From assembly GCA_020854105.1 (NCBI GenBank), contig JADZGB010000029.1:1-64000 (forward strand): DNA of 64,000 bases, written 5' to 3'. Each line of letters opens with the position of its first letter. Position 1 is the first letter of the stretch. A program made the position numbers and the translations under genes. The notes under the pieces were generated by a model. It made no database searches. It saw only the letters and a program-made list of their open reading frames with translations, and was not told where the DNA came from. Of this stretch, positions 9,118-18,565 are shown in pieces. The DNA comes from Burkholderiales bacterium. GTDB taxonomy: Bacteria; Pseudomonadota; Gammaproteobacteria; Burkholderiales; SHXO01.

Positions 9118-10974
9118 ATGCCCCCCGGAGGACCCTTCCCTAGCCGGAGTTTGCATTTGAGACATCGGACACCCTCGAAGGCGTCACGCAGTGGGCGCCG
9201 CACCGGAAAGGACGACGCCCACGGGCGCCGCCTGAGCACCCACCTGCTCGTGCTGGGGATGCTTCTGGGCGGCCATGTGCCGGCCTGGGCTGACGGTGCG
9301 CTCATCGGCACGCAACTCGTCGCAGGCGGGAATCCAGTCGTTTCCCCGCAGCAGATTTCGCGCATTGCCGTGCCGGCACATCGCGTCGGATCGGAAGCGC
9401 TGGTGGCTGTTCCTGCCGCTGCCGATGGCACGCCACGCCTGCCGATTCCCGTCGCACCGTCGACACCGCGCGAACTGGAACTGGCCGACGTCGGTGAAGC
9501 CTATGCCACGGGCGAACCGGTCATCGAATGGGACGATGCGAGCGGCATTCTCCGGTACGGCGACCTTTGGGAGCGCATTCGCGCCGGCTTCCAGATGGAG
9601 GAGATCGACAGTCCGCTGGTGCAGCGACACGAGGCGTGGTATCTGAACCGCCCCGAGTACTTCCAGCGCATGGTCTCGCGCAGCCGCCGCTACCTGTTCC
9701 ACATCGTGGAGGAACTCGAGAAGCGCGCAATGCCGATGGAGATCGCCCTGCTGCCGATGATCGAGAGCGCGTACAACCCGGTCGCGCAGTCCCACATGCG
9801 TGCCGCAGGGATGTGGCAGTTCATTCCCTCCACCGGGAAGAAGTACGGACTGCAGCAGAACTTCTGGTACGACGGCCGCCGCGACGTGCTGGCCGCCACC
9901 GACGCTGCGCTCGATTACCTGCAATATCTGCACGATCGCTTCGATGACTGGGAACTGGCGCTGGCGGCCTACAACTGGGGCGAAGGCGCGGTCGGACGTG
10001 CCATCACGAAGAACCGCAAGGCCGGCAGGAGGGCGGACTACATGAGCCTGGGCATGCCCAAGGAGACACGCAACTATCTCCCCAAGCTGCAGGCGGTGAA
10101 GAACATCGTCGCCGATCCGGCGGTGGTGGGCATGAACGTCGAGCCGGTGCCCAATCGTCCGTATTTCGCGGTCGTCACGGCGCCTGCGCACATCGACGTG
10201 GCGCTGGCCGCCCGCCTCGCCAACGTACCCATCGAAGAGTTCCGCTACCTTAATCCCGGACACAACCGGGCCGTGATCACACCGATCGCGAATCGGCAGC
10301 TGCTGGTGCCGGTGGACAAGGTGGACGTGTTCAACGCCAACCTGGAGAACAACGACCAGCCTCTCGTCACCTGGCAGATCTACCAGCTCAAGCGTGGCGA
10401 GACGCTGCAGTCGGTGGCAGAGAAATTCGACATCGGCGCCGAACGCCTGCGCGAGGTCAACGGCCTGTCGACACGGCGCGGCATACGTCCCGGCACGACA
10501 CTGCTGGTGCCGCGCGGCGATGATGCCGACACCAACCTGGACGAGGCCTTCGACAGCGCGGAGTTCAAGGCGCCGCTCGAGGATCACACCCGTCGCGTCA
10601 TCTACCGCGTCAAGCGCGGCGACACCCTGACCTCCGTCGCACGGCGCTACGGCGTGTCGGTCAAACAGATCAAGGAATGGAACGGGCTGCGGCGCGACAG
10701 CGTGCAGGCGGGCCAGCGCCTGAGCGTCTGGGAGCCGGCGAAATCGGTTGCCACCAAGTCGGCCAAGAACGCCAAGCGAGCCGCGGCACCGGCCAGCAGT
10801 GTCAAGGCTGCGCCCGCTTCCGCCAAGAAGAAGACCGCCGCCCGGAGCAGCGCCAAGCAGTCCAAGCAGAGCAAGCAGGCCAAGCAGGGCAAACGCACGA
10901 ACAAGAGCGCCGCGACGAACAGCAAGTCGAAGCAGGCCGAGGGCGGCAGGCCGCAGCGTACTGCCAGCAACTGA
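9118..10974 (+). CDS. mltD: membrane-bound lytic murein transglycosylase D with LysM repeats
   Basis: This enzyme cleaves peptidoglycan glycan strands in the periplasm, leaving anhydromuramyl ends. Order: signal sequence (STHLLVLGMLLGGHVPAWA), SLT domain with catalytic Glu in PMIESAYNPVAQSHMRAAGM (Glu near residue 215), and AYNWGEGAVGRAI closing the domain. Two clear LysM domains follow (KRGETLQSVAEKF and KRGDTLTSVARRYGV), then a Lys/Ala/Ser/Gln-rich tail of about 75 residues. The start is uncertain: the frame is open from 8938, ATG 9118 has no good ribosome site, and TTG 9157 has GGAG seven bases before it. The signal peptide is not close to any ATG. No lipobox is visible, unlike E. coli MltD. 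Confidence 0.9.
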   Translation: MPPGGPFPSRSLHLRHRTPSKASRSGRRTGKDDAHGRRLSTHLLVLGMLLGGHVPAWADGALIGTQLVAGGNPVVSPQQISRIAVPAHRVGSEALVAVPAAADGTPRLPIPVAPSTPRELELADVGEAYATGEPVIEWDDASGILRYGDLWERIRAGFQMEEIDSPLVQRHEAWYLNRPEYFQRMVSRSRRYLFHIVEELEKRAMPMEIALLPMIESAYNPVAQSHMRAAGMWQFIPSTGKKYGLQQNFWYDGRRDVLAATDAALDYLQYLHDRFDDWELALAAYNWGEGAVGRAITKNRKAGRRADYMSLGMPKETRNYLPKLQAVKNIVADPAVVGMNVEPVPNRPYFAVVTAPAHIDVALAARLANVPIEEFRYLNPGHNRAVITPIANRQLLVPVDKVDVFNANLENNDQPLVTWQIYQLKRGETLQSVAEKFDIGAERLREVNGLSTRRGIRPGTTLLVPRGDDADTNLDEAFDSAEFKAPLEDHTRRVIYRVKRGDTLTSVARRYGVSVKQIKEWNGLRRDSVQAGQRLSVWEPAKSVATKSAKNAKRAAAPASSVKAAPASAKKKTAARSSAKQSKQSKQAKQGKRTNKSAATNSKSKQAEGGRPQRTASN

Positions 10975-10983
10975 ACGCGGCCT

Positions 10984-13005
10984 CTACGGATAGAGGTGGC
11001 AGTGCACCACCTGTCCGTCGGGCAGCGTGCGTGCCTGCGGATACTCGATGCGGCAGCGCTCGCTCGCCGCGGGACAACGCGGATGGAAATGGCAGCCCGC
11101 GGGGGGATTCACCGGTGAGGGCAGCTCGCCCTGCAGGCGAATGATCTGCGTCCTGCGCGCCGGGTCCAGCGTCGGCACGGCCGACAGCAGCGCCTGCGTG
11201 TACGGATGTGCCGGCCCTCCCAGCACGTCCTCGACCCGCCCCCGCTCCACGATCCGGCCGAGGTACATGACCGCCACGTCGTGCGCCAGGTACTCCACCA
11301 CCGCGATGTTGTGCGTGATGAACAGGTAGGCGAGCCCCAGGCGTGACTGCAGTTCCTTCAGCAGATTGAGGATCTGCGCCTGCACCGAAACGTCGAGCGC
11401 GCTGGTGGGCTCGTCGCACACGATCAGCCGCGGATCCACCGCGAGCGCGCGCGCGATGGCAATGCGCTGGCGCTGGCCGCCGGAGAACTCGTGCGGATAG
11501 CGCCACTTCATCCCGGCATCCAGGCCCACCTGCGCCAGGATCGCATCGATGCGCGGGTCGCACTGGGTCTGCTCCGCGACCACCTCGAGAGCATCGATGC
11601 CCTCGGCGATGAGATCGCGTACGCGCATGCGTGGATTGAGCGAGGCGTAGGGGTCCTGGAAGATGATCTGGATGTGGCGTCGGCGCGTGCGCAGCTGCCC
11701 GGTCGGCATCGCGGCCAGATCCTCGCCCTGGAACAGCACGCGCCCGCCATCGGGGCGGAGCAGCTGCAGGATGCCCCGGCCGACCGTGCTCTTGCCGCAG
11801 CCCGACTCCCCCACCAGAGCGAGCGTGCGGTGCGAGGCGATGCGCAGATCGATCTCGTCCACCGCCCGCACATGGCCCACGACGCGCTTGAACAGCCCGC
11901 GGCGGATGGGAAAGTGCACGCGCAGCCCCTGCACCTCAAGCAATGCCTCGTCGCGCGCGGCGCCCGCCGGTGCGTCCGCTGGAACGCTGGCTGCGGCGGC
12001 ATCGGTCGGCGGCTGCGCCGCAGGCACCTGGCCGGGAGCGTACAGATGACAGCGCACGCGCGTTGCGTCGCCCACGTCGATCAGCTCCGGCACACGCACC
12101 CGGCACACGTCGCGGACTCGGTCGCAACGCTCGGCGAAGCGGCAGCCGCGGAACGGCTGCGCAAGCGCCGGCACGCTACCGGGGATGGTGGCGAGCGGGC
12201 GGCCACGACCCTCTCCACCGCCGGGCAGGGCGGCGAACAGGCGCTGCGAGTAAGGATGCGCCGGCGCGCTGAAGAACCGGGCGCGTGGCGCCAGCTCCAC
12301 GATCTGCCCGGCATACATCACCGCCACCTGCTGTGCCATTTCGGACACGACGGCGAGGTCGTGCGTGATCAGCAGCAGCGCCATGCCGCGCTCGAGCTGA
12401 AGCCTGCGCAGCAGCTCGAGCACCTGTGACTGGATCGTCACGTCGAGCGCGGTGGTGGGCTCGTCGGCGACCAGTAGAGCGGGGGCCGCGGCGAGCGCCA
12501 TCGCGATCATCACCCGCTGCTTCATCCCGCCGGAGAGCTGGAACGGGTATTCGTGCAGGCGGCGCTGCGCGTCGGGAATGCCGACCTGCTCGAGCAGCGC
12601 CCGGGCATGCCCGAGCGGATCGCCGTTCGCCGCGCCGTGCCGCTGCAGCACTTCGATCAGCTGATCGGCCACGGTGAGCACCGGGTTGAGGCTGGTGCCC
12701 GGCTCCTGGAACACGATGGCCATGCGCGCCCCGCGCACCTCGCGCATGCGCCACTCGGGCAGCGACAGCACATCCTCCCCGTCGAGAAGGACCTGGCCGG
12801 CGTCGATGCGCGCGGCATCGGGCAGCAGCCGCAACAGCGACAGTGCGGTGAGCGACTTGCCGCAGCCGGATTCGCCCACCAGCGCGAAGGTTTCCCCCGC
12901 GCGGATGTCGAACGACACGCTATCGACGGCGCGCACCGCGCCGAGCGGCGACTCGATGACCGTGCGCAGCTCCCGAACCTGGAGCAGCGTGTCCAGCCCG
13001 CTCAT
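10984..13005 (-). CDS. fused double ATP-binding protein of an oligopeptide ABC importer (OppD-OppF / YejF type)
   Basis: Two complete ATPase modules in one 673-residue chain power peptide import. Half one (about 1-325) has GESGCGKS, LSGGMKQRVMIAMA and VADEPTTALD. Half two (about 350-673) has GESGCGKST, FSGGQRQRIAIARA and VCDEPTSALD. Each half ends in the oligopeptide-type C-terminal region with a four-cysteine cluster (CRFAERCDRVRDVCRV...VRCHLY and CHFHPRCPAASERC...VHCHLYP). E. coli YejF is shorter (about 530). The ATG at 13005 overlaps the permease stop by 4 nt. An Ala/Pro linker (about 325-350) joins the halves. Confidence 0.93.
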   Translation of the reverse strand: MSGLDTLLQVRELRTVIESPLGAVRAVDSVSFDIRAGETFALVGESGCGKSLTALSLLRLLPDAARIDAGQVLLDGEDVLSLPEWRMREVRGARMAIVFQEPGTSLNPVLTVADQLIEVLQRHGAANGDPLGHARALLEQVGIPDAQRRLHEYPFQLSGGMKQRVMIAMALAAAPALLVADEPTTALDVTIQSQVLELLRRLQLERGMALLLITHDLAVVSEMAQQVAVMYAGQIVELAPRARFFSAPAHPYSQRLFAALPGGGEGRGRPLATIPGSVPALAQPFRGCRFAERCDRVRDVCRVRVPELIDVGDATRVRCHLYAPGQVPAAQPPTDAAAASVPADAPAGAARDEALLEVQGLRVHFPIRRGLFKRVVGHVRAVDEIDLRIASHRTLALVGESGCGKSTVGRGILQLLRPDGGRVLFQGEDLAAMPTGQLRTRRRHIQIIFQDPYASLNPRMRVRDLIAEGIDALEVVAEQTQCDPRIDAILAQVGLDAGMKWRYPHEFSGGQRQRIAIARALAVDPRLIVCDEPTSALDVSVQAQILNLLKELQSRLGLAYLFITHNIAVVEYLAHDVAVMYLGRIVERGRVEDVLGGPAHPYTQALLSAVPTLDPARRTQIIRLQGELPSPVNPPAGCHFHPRCPAASERCRIEYPQARTLPDGQVVHCHLYP

Positions 13006-14462
13006 GCGCTGCCCGCCCGCAGGCGCTGCGCCGGCCGCAGCGCGGCCGGCAGTGCCCAACTGCTGCGCATGCGGGGATCGAAGGCGTCGCGCACCGCATC
13101 GGAGAACAGGTTTGCCGCCAGCACCAGGACGAACATGAACAGGAATGCCGCGGCCAGCGACCACCACACCATCGGCTCGCGCGCCAGCTCCAGGCGCGCG
13201 TTGTTGATCATCGTGCCGAAGCTGATCATCGACGGATCCACTCCGACGCCGATGTAGGACAGCACCGCTTCGGCCAGGACCAGGCCGCTGAAATCCATCA
13301 CCGCGGCGATGAGCACGATGTGCATGACGTTGGGCAGCAGATGGCGCGTGAGGATGCGCGCGTCGCGCACCCCGAAGGCGCGCGCGGCCTGCACGTAGTC
13401 CGCCTCGCGCAGCTTGAGCGCCTCGCCACGCAGCAGCCGGCACAAACCGGTCCAGCCCGTGATGCCCAGAATCAGGCACAGGAACAGCAGGCGCACGTCG
13501 GCGCGCTCGCTGACCGTCTCGAACAGCTCGGGCCGATTGTCCATCCATACCTGCGTCAGCAGCACGGCTGACGCGATCAGCAGCACCCCGGGAATCGAGC
13601 TGAGCGTGGTGTAGACGTACTGGACGAGGTCGTCGATCCAGCCCCTGAAGTAGCCGGCCATGAGCCCGAGGATCACCGCGAACGGCAGCATCACCAGGGT
13701 GGTGAGCGTTCCGATGACGAGGCCGGTGCGAATGCTCTTGAGTGTCTGGTAGAGGATGTCCTGGCCGACCTTGTCCGTGCCCAGGACATGATACGAACCG
13801 GCGAGAACCCACACCGGCCCGGCCACTGCCAGGAGCGCACCGGCGGTGAGCAGCATCGCGCGCCACGGCACTTCGGTGCACCCGTGCACCAGGTCCGAGA
13901 GCGCCCCGTCGATGCCCTCCCGGTGGCGCATGGCGAGCAGCGCGGCCAGGAGCATTGCCAGCACGGTCCAGAGCGCCAGCGCCAGGCCCGCGCCTGCCAG
14001 GGTCTTGCGTCCCACGTCCGGCCAGCGCTCGCCGTGCGGATCCTCCAGGTGGGCACCTCCATGGCGCAGGCGCGGGTATTCGCGCGCCTGGGTGCCGTGC
14101 GCGCGCTCGATGCTCTCGCGCGAGAAGGCATGCGTGGCGAGCGGGGCCGAATAGGTGCGCTCGGTCCGAGTGCGCAGGCCGTCCGCGAGCGCATCGAAGG
14201 CGCTGCGCACCTCGGCCCCGTAGTTGACCGCGCCTCCCGTGCCTTCCAGGCGCGGACGGTAGTGCAGCGAGTCGAGCAGGCCTGTCACGACGAAGGCCGT
14301 CAGCACCACCAGTGCGCACATGCCGCTGCGGCTGCGCGCGACCTTCGCCCAGGGCGCGCGCAGATGCTCGTCGCGGCGCACGGTCCAGGCAAGCGCGGCG
14401 ATCGCCGCCACCAGCAGGAAGATCAGCGCGTCGGTCCACAGGATGACGGGTTTGAACGGCAT
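13002..14462 (-). CDS. oligopeptide ABC transporter permease (YejE/DppC-like)
   Basis: This is the second membrane subunit of the importer, 486 residues. The start is ATG 14462 (MPFKPVILWTDALIFLLVA). The C-terminal half has the BPD_transp_1 fold, and the EAA loop is GEALKLREADYVQAARAFGV. The N-terminal half is longer than in DppC. It has two extra helices at the start, a hydrophilic loop of about 90 residues (about 75-160), then further helices before the canonical GTDKVGQDILYQTLKSIRTG segment. This long-N-terminus form is seen in YejE-like proteins. It overlaps the ATPase gene and lies 5 nt after the YejB-like gene. Confidence 0.93.
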   Translation of the reverse strand: MPFKPVILWTDALIFLLVAAIAALAWTVRRDEHLRAPWAKVARSRSGMCALVVLTAFVVTGLLDSLHYRPRLEGTGGAVNYGAEVRSAFDALADGLRTRTERTYSAPLATHAFSRESIERAHGTQAREYPRLRHGGAHLEDPHGERWPDVGRKTLAGAGLALALWTVLAMLLAALLAMRHREGIDGALSDLVHGCTEVPWRAMLLTAGALLAVAGPVWVLAGSYHVLGTDKVGQDILYQTLKSIRTGLVIGTLTTLVMLPFAVILGLMAGYFRGWIDDLVQYVYTTLSSIPGVLLIASAVLLTQVWMDNRPELFETVSERADVRLLFLCLILGITGWTGLCRLLRGEALKLREADYVQAARAFGVRDARILTRHLLPNVMHIVLIAAVMDFSGLVLAEAVLSYIGVGVDPSMISFGTMINNARLELAREPMVWWSLAAAFLFMFVLVLAANLFSDAVRDAFDPRMRSSWALPAALRPAQRLRAGSA

Positions 14463-14467
14463 CGCGT

Positions 14468-15445
14468 CTACTCCATGCGGATCCGGGGATCGGCGAGCGT
14501 GTACGAGATGTCGGTCAGGAGCAGGCCGACGATGTAGAGCACCGCACCCAGGAACACCATGGCGCGCACGATGGCGAAGTCCTGCGCGTTGATCGCGTCG
14601 ATGGTGTAGCTGCCAAGGCCGGGAATGCCGAAGAACGATTCGAGCACCAGACTGCCGATGAACAGCGCCGGTATCGCGACCACCACTCCGGTGAGGATCG
14701 GGATCATGCCGTTGCGCAGGACGTGACCGAACAGCACGCGCCGCTCGGACAGGCCCTTCGCGCGCGCCGTGCGCACGTAGTCCTTGCTCATCTCCTCCAG
14801 GAAGATGGTGCGGTAGAGCCGGGTGCTGGCGCCGATGCCCCCGACCACGCCGATCAGCGCCGGAAGGATCACGAAGCGCCACGCCTGCACGCCATCGCCG
14901 TAGCCGGAGATCGGCACCAGGTTCCAGAGCTTGCTGACCAGGTACTGCCCGCCGATGATGTAGAACAGCCCGGAGATCGACATGGCCGCCACGCACAGGA
15001 CCACGCCGGTGAAGTCCAGCGAGGTGCCCCGGAAGAACGCCAGACCCAGTGCGAACGTGACGTAGCAGCCGAGCCCGACGAGGAACATGGGCAGCGCGAT
15101 CGCCAGGCTCGGACCCATGCGCAGGCGGATCTCGTGCGAGATGCTGCGCCCGTCTTCCGCACGTCCGAAATCGAACCAGAACAGGCTCACCGACTTGCGG
15201 AAGAAGAGCGTGTCGGTCAGCTTCTGCACGCCCCGTGCCTCCGGGTTGAAGAGCATCGGCCTGTCATAGCCGCGCTCGGCCTTCCACTTCTCGATGGCTT
15301 CGGGCGTGACGCGCCTCTGCCCCAGCTGCATGCGGGCGATGTCATCGGGCGTGTTCACGAAGAAGAACAGGGCGAAGGTGATGAGATTCACGCCGACCAG
15401 GATCGGAACGGCGTAGAGGATGCGGCGCACGATATAGGCCAGCAT
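14468..15445 (-). CDS. oligopeptide ABC transporter permease (YejB/DppB-like)
   Basis: This is the first membrane subunit of the importer, 325 residues and six predicted helices. It has the characteristic N-terminus MLAYIVRRILYAVPILVGV, a periplasmic loop of about 100 residues after helix 1, and the EAA loop EEMSKDYVRTARAKGLSE. It ends in LLTDISYTLADPRIRME, the usual DppB/YejB C-terminus. It is somewhat shorter than E. coli YejB (364). It starts 3 nt after the stop of the binding-protein gene and ends 5 nt before the next permease, so it is in the middle of a tight operon. Confidence 0.94.
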   Translation of the reverse strand: MLAYIVRRILYAVPILVGVNLITFALFFFVNTPDDIARMQLGQRRVTPEAIEKWKAERGYDRPMLFNPEARGVQKLTDTLFFRKSVSLFWFDFGRAEDGRSISHEIRLRMGPSLAIALPMFLVGLGCYVTFALGLAFFRGTSLDFTGVVLCVAAMSISGLFYIIGGQYLVSKLWNLVPISGYGDGVQAWRFVILPALIGVVGGIGASTRLYRTIFLEEMSKDYVRTARAKGLSERRVLFGHVLRNGMIPILTGVVVAIPALFIGSLVLESFFGIPGLGSYTIDAINAQDFAIVRAMVFLGAVLYIVGLLLTDISYTLADPRIRME

Positions 15446-15448
15446 CGC

Positions 15449-17620
15449 TCAGCGGCCCTCGACGCTGGCCACTGCCGCGGCCCGCTCGCGCCGCCGCCAC
15501 GTGCGCACCGCTGGCGCGATTGCCGCGGCGAGCACCAGCAGCCCCAGTCCCAGCGGCCAGAGTACGGGCTGGTTCCACTCGCGACGCAGCCGCTCACGCA
15601 GAGCCGGGTCCACGCGCTGGTACTTGAGGGTGTTGTTGGCGAGCTTGTTCGGCTTGCGGTTGCTCACCCACTGGTGCGCCAGGGCGAAGTCCTTGGGATG
15701 GAAGCCGCCGGCCCAGGGTGCGTCGCGGTGCAGGATCTCCAGCATCCGGTCTATCACCGCCTGGCGTTCGGGTCCGTTGTCCATTTCGCGCATGCGCTCG
15801 AACAGGCTGTCGTACTCGGCGCTGGCGTAGTTCGCTGCATTCTCGCCGTTGAACCTGGCCTTGCCCTGAGGGCCGTAGAGCAGGAAGAAGAAGTTCTCCG
15901 GATCCGGATAATCGGCGTTCCAGCCCAGGTAGAACAGTTGCGCCGCACCCTTGCGCAGCTTCTCCTGGAACCGGTTGAAGTCGCTGGTGCGCATCACCAG
16001 TTGCAGGTCGATGCGCTGGAACTGCTTGACCAGCCAGTCCGCCCGCGCCTTGGCACCCACGCCAGTAAGCGTGCTGTCGAAGTAGATGATGAGCGGCTTG
16101 CCGGTCTCCCGATCGATGCCACCGGCATAACCTGCTTCCGCCAGCAGCCGCTTCGCCTCCTCTATCGACCTGCGCCGGGGTGCGCCGTCCACCCAGTCGT
16201 AGACATGGGTGTTGATGCCGGCTTCGCCCTCCCTGTTGCCGAAGATGCCGGGCGGTATCGGCCCCTGCATCGCGATGCCGCGGCCGTTCATGAAGATGGA
16301 GATGAAGTCCTCCTGATCCACGGCGATGGAGATCGCGCGCCGCAGCTTGCGTGCGCGCTCGCTGTCGCCGCCCACCACGGGGCCGAGCATGTTGAAGCCG
16401 ATGTACATGGTCGAGACGGCAACGGAGGTCTGCAGGGAAATCCCCTGCTCGCGCATCGCCTCGCTCAGCTGCGCATCACCTGTGCCGCTCACCTGGATCA
16501 CCTGATCGAAATTGTCCGAGCTGATGCCCGAGGCATCGTAGTAGCCCTGCAGGAACTTGTTCCAGTATGGAATCTGCTCCTTCTCGAGGCTGAACACGAC
16601 GCGATCGACGAACGGCATCGGCTTGCCGGCATCGCGCAGCAGGCCCGCGGCCGCGTCCTGGGGCTCTCCCGCGTCGGGATAGGGCTCACCAGGCCAGTTG
16701 GGATTGCGCGCCAGCACCATCTGGCGATTGGGGTTGTTCACCGTGAGCATGTACGGGCCGCTGCCCACCGGAAACCAGTCCAGCGTCAGATTGCGCGCCG
16801 CCATTCCGGGCTGGGCATAGAAGCGGTCGACCTCGACCGGGACCGGCGAGAAGAACGGCATCGCCAGCCAGTAGACGAACTGCGGATACTTGCCGCGTAT
16901 GCGGATGCGATAGGTGTGGCGATCCACCACCTGCACGCCGGAGATCTCGTGGCGGTTCAGGTCGAGCCAGCGCTCCGGCGGCACGGTACGTGCCATGTCC
17001 GCGATCTGCTTGCCGTACTCGGCCAGCCCGGCGATGTACTCGTTCATCAGTCCCGCGATCGGCGAATGCAGGCGCGGATGCGCGAGGCGCTTGATCTGAT
17101 AGACGAAGTCCGCGGCCTCTACTTCGCGCGTGCCGCTGTGCGGGAAATCGGCCGGGGACCGGATGCCCTCCAGGTCGGCCTCCGACAGGTTCGTGTAGCG
17201 CAGAGCCCCCGCCCCGTCGCGCGCGAAGGCCGGATGCGGCTGGTAGCGCAGCCCCGGGCGGATGCGCACCTCGTACACGCTGTAGGCGACCTGCTCACCC
17301 GCCGCATCCTCGGGCAACGGCTGGCCGAGGGCGTCGAAGTATGCCGGCCGAGGGACCTCTACGGCAGCCAGCGGGATCGGTTCGTAGGGTCGCTTCAGGT
17401 AGTGGTACTGCAGCGGCGGCGTGTAGATGTTGGCGATGAGCGCGTACTCGTTCTCGACGTACGACTGCACCGGGTCGAGGTGCTTGGGACGCTCGCTGAA
17501 CGAGGTGTAGAGGACGTTCTCGCCGCCCCGGGAAGCGGGATAGGGATTGTTCCAGGGCGAACCGCATGCGCACAGCACGAGGGCGCAGAGCACCAGGCAG
17601 ATTCGCAGCAGGCGCGACAT
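15449..17620 (-). CDS. family 5 peptide-binding protein, lipoprotein with an extra C-terminal membrane helix
   Basis: This would capture peptides for the YejBEF-like importer. It has 723 residues, against 500-600 for most family 5 binding proteins. The N-terminus has a lipobox (LVLCALVLCAC, Cys about residue 19). The body has SBP_bac_5 features such as FSERPKHLDPVQSYVENE early and FYLGWNADYPDPENFFFLLY late. After the normal end of the fold a strongly hydrophobic segment (WPLGLGLLVLAAAIAPAV) is followed by RTWRRRERAAA, i.e. a C-terminal transmembrane anchor with a basic cytoplasmic tail. It would be tethered at both ends. It is the first gene of the operon, divergent from fabI. Confidence 0.92.
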   Translation of the reverse strand: MSRLLRICLVLCALVLCACGSPWNNPYPASRGGENVLYTSFSERPKHLDPVQSYVENEYALIANIYTPPLQYHYLKRPYEPIPLAAVEVPRPAYFDALGQPLPEDAAGEQVAYSVYEVRIRPGLRYQPHPAFARDGAGALRYTNLSEADLEGIRSPADFPHSGTREVEAADFVYQIKRLAHPRLHSPIAGLMNEYIAGLAEYGKQIADMARTVPPERWLDLNRHEISGVQVVDRHTYRIRIRGKYPQFVYWLAMPFFSPVPVEVDRFYAQPGMAARNLTLDWFPVGSGPYMLTVNNPNRQMVLARNPNWPGEPYPDAGEPQDAAAGLLRDAGKPMPFVDRVVFSLEKEQIPYWNKFLQGYYDASGISSDNFDQVIQVSGTGDAQLSEAMREQGISLQTSVAVSTMYIGFNMLGPVVGGDSERARKLRRAISIAVDQEDFISIFMNGRGIAMQGPIPPGIFGNREGEAGINTHVYDWVDGAPRRRSIEEAKRLLAEAGYAGGIDRETGKPLIIYFDSTLTGVGAKARADWLVKQFQRIDLQLVMRTSDFNRFQEKLRKGAAQLFYLGWNADYPDPENFFFLLYGPQGKARFNGENAANYASAEYDSLFERMREMDNGPERQAVIDRMLEILHRDAPWAGGFHPKDFALAHQWVSNRKPNKLANNTLKYQRVDPALRERLRREWNQPVLWPLGLGLLVLAAAIAPAVRTWRRRERAAAVASVEGR

Positions 17621-17694
17621 GGGAGGTCAGTGTACACCGCGTGCGCACCGCTCGACCGGTCCGTGGCGATAGCGGCCGCGCAGGGCGCGGGCGC

Positions 17695-17723
17695 TATAAT
17701 CGCACCGCGATAATCCAGGGAGG
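17695..17723 (+). promoter_or_regulatory. -10 element and ribosome binding site of fabI
   Basis: A perfect TATAAT lies at 17695-17700, about 29 nt before the fabI ATG. The -35 region at the right spacing is GC-rich and poor. AGGGAGG at 17717-17723 is a strong ribosome binding site five bases before ATG 17729. The transcript would have a leader of only about 20 nt. Confidence 0.6.
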
Positions 17724-17728
17724 CAGGC

Positions 17729-18511
17729 ATGGGCTTTCTGCAGGACAAGAGAATTCTGATCACCGGCATGCTGAGCAACCGCTCCATTGCCTACGGTATC
17801 GCCCAGGCGATGCGGCGGGAGGGCGCCACGCTGGCCTTCACTTATCAGGACGAAGGCGTCAGGGATCGCGTGCGCAAGCTCGCCGAGGAATTCCAGAGCG
17901 ATCTCGTCTTTCCCTGCGACGTGACCAGGGATGACGAGATCGCCCGTCTGTTCGAGGATCTGCGCCAACCCTGGGACGGGTTCGACGGCCTGATCCACTC
18001 CATCGCGTTCGCCCCCCGGGAAGCGCTGGCCGGGGATTATCTCGATGGCCTCACCCGGGACGCCTTCCTGGTGGCGCACGACATCAGCAGCTACAGCTTC
18101 GCGGCGCTCGCCAAGGCGGCGCTGCCGATGATGGAGGGGCGTGACGCGACCCTGCTCACGCTGAGCTACCTGGGCGCCGTGCGCGCCATGCCCAACTACA
18201 ACGTCATGGGTGTGGCCAAGGCCAGCCTCGAGGCGAACATGCGCTACATGGCATTCAACCTCGGCCCGCGAGGCATCCGCGTCAATGCCGTCTCGGCCGG
18301 ACCGATCAAGACCCTTGCTGCCGCGGGCATCAGCGGCTTCGGCAAGATCCTCGCGTACAACGAGAAGGTCGCGCCGCTGCGGCGCAACGTCACGACCGAG
18401 GAAGTGGGCAACGCCGCGGCCTTCCTGTGCAGCGACCTGGCCAGCGGCATCACCGGCCAGGTGGTGTACGTCGACGCGGGCTTCAGCGTCGCGGCCTTCC
18501 GCGCCGAATGA
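17729..18511 (+). CDS. fabI: enoyl-[acyl-carrier-protein] reductase (NADH)
   Basis: This catalyses the last step of each fatty-acid elongation cycle, reducing trans-2-enoyl-ACP with NADH. Its 260 residues match the family. The cofactor region reads [20 protein letters not shown]. The catalytic pair is Tyr157 and Lys164 in [20 protein letters not shown], the Y-x6-K spacing that distinguishes FabI from ordinary SDRs. [15 protein letters not shown] is the mobile substrate-binding loop. A good ribosome site fixes the start. It is a single-gene unit, divergent from the peptide importer and convergent with ppiD. Confidence 0.97.
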   Translation: MGFLQDKRILITGMLSNRSIAYGIAQAMRREGATLAFTYQDEGVRDRVRKLAEEFQSDLVFPCDVTRDDEIARLFEDLRQPWDGFDGLIHSIAFAPREALAGDYLDGLTRDAFLVAHDISSYSFAALAKAALPMMEGRDATLLTLSYLGAVRAMPNYNVMGVAKASLEANMRYMAFNLGPRGIRVNAVSAGPIKTLAAAGISGFGKILAYNEKVAPLRRNVTTEEVGNAAAFLCSDLASGITGQVVYVDAGFSVAAFRAE

Positions 18512-18565
18512 GGTAGTGCCGAGGCGCCTGCGCGGCGCCGGCAGGGGCCGGCACCAGCCCCCGGA

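Noticed and set aside
14723..17713. Very long open frame (nearly 1000 codons) on the plus strand
   Set aside because: It lies opposite the YejB-like permease and the peptide-binding protein, both with clear family motifs, and its own translation is His/Arg/Glu/Ala-rich with no recognisable domain. It is an artefact of GC-rich codon bias.
18515..18565. GCCGGC-type hairpins between fabI and ppiD as a bidirectional terminator
   Set aside because: Stems are short and overlapping with no T-run on either strand; too weak to annotate.
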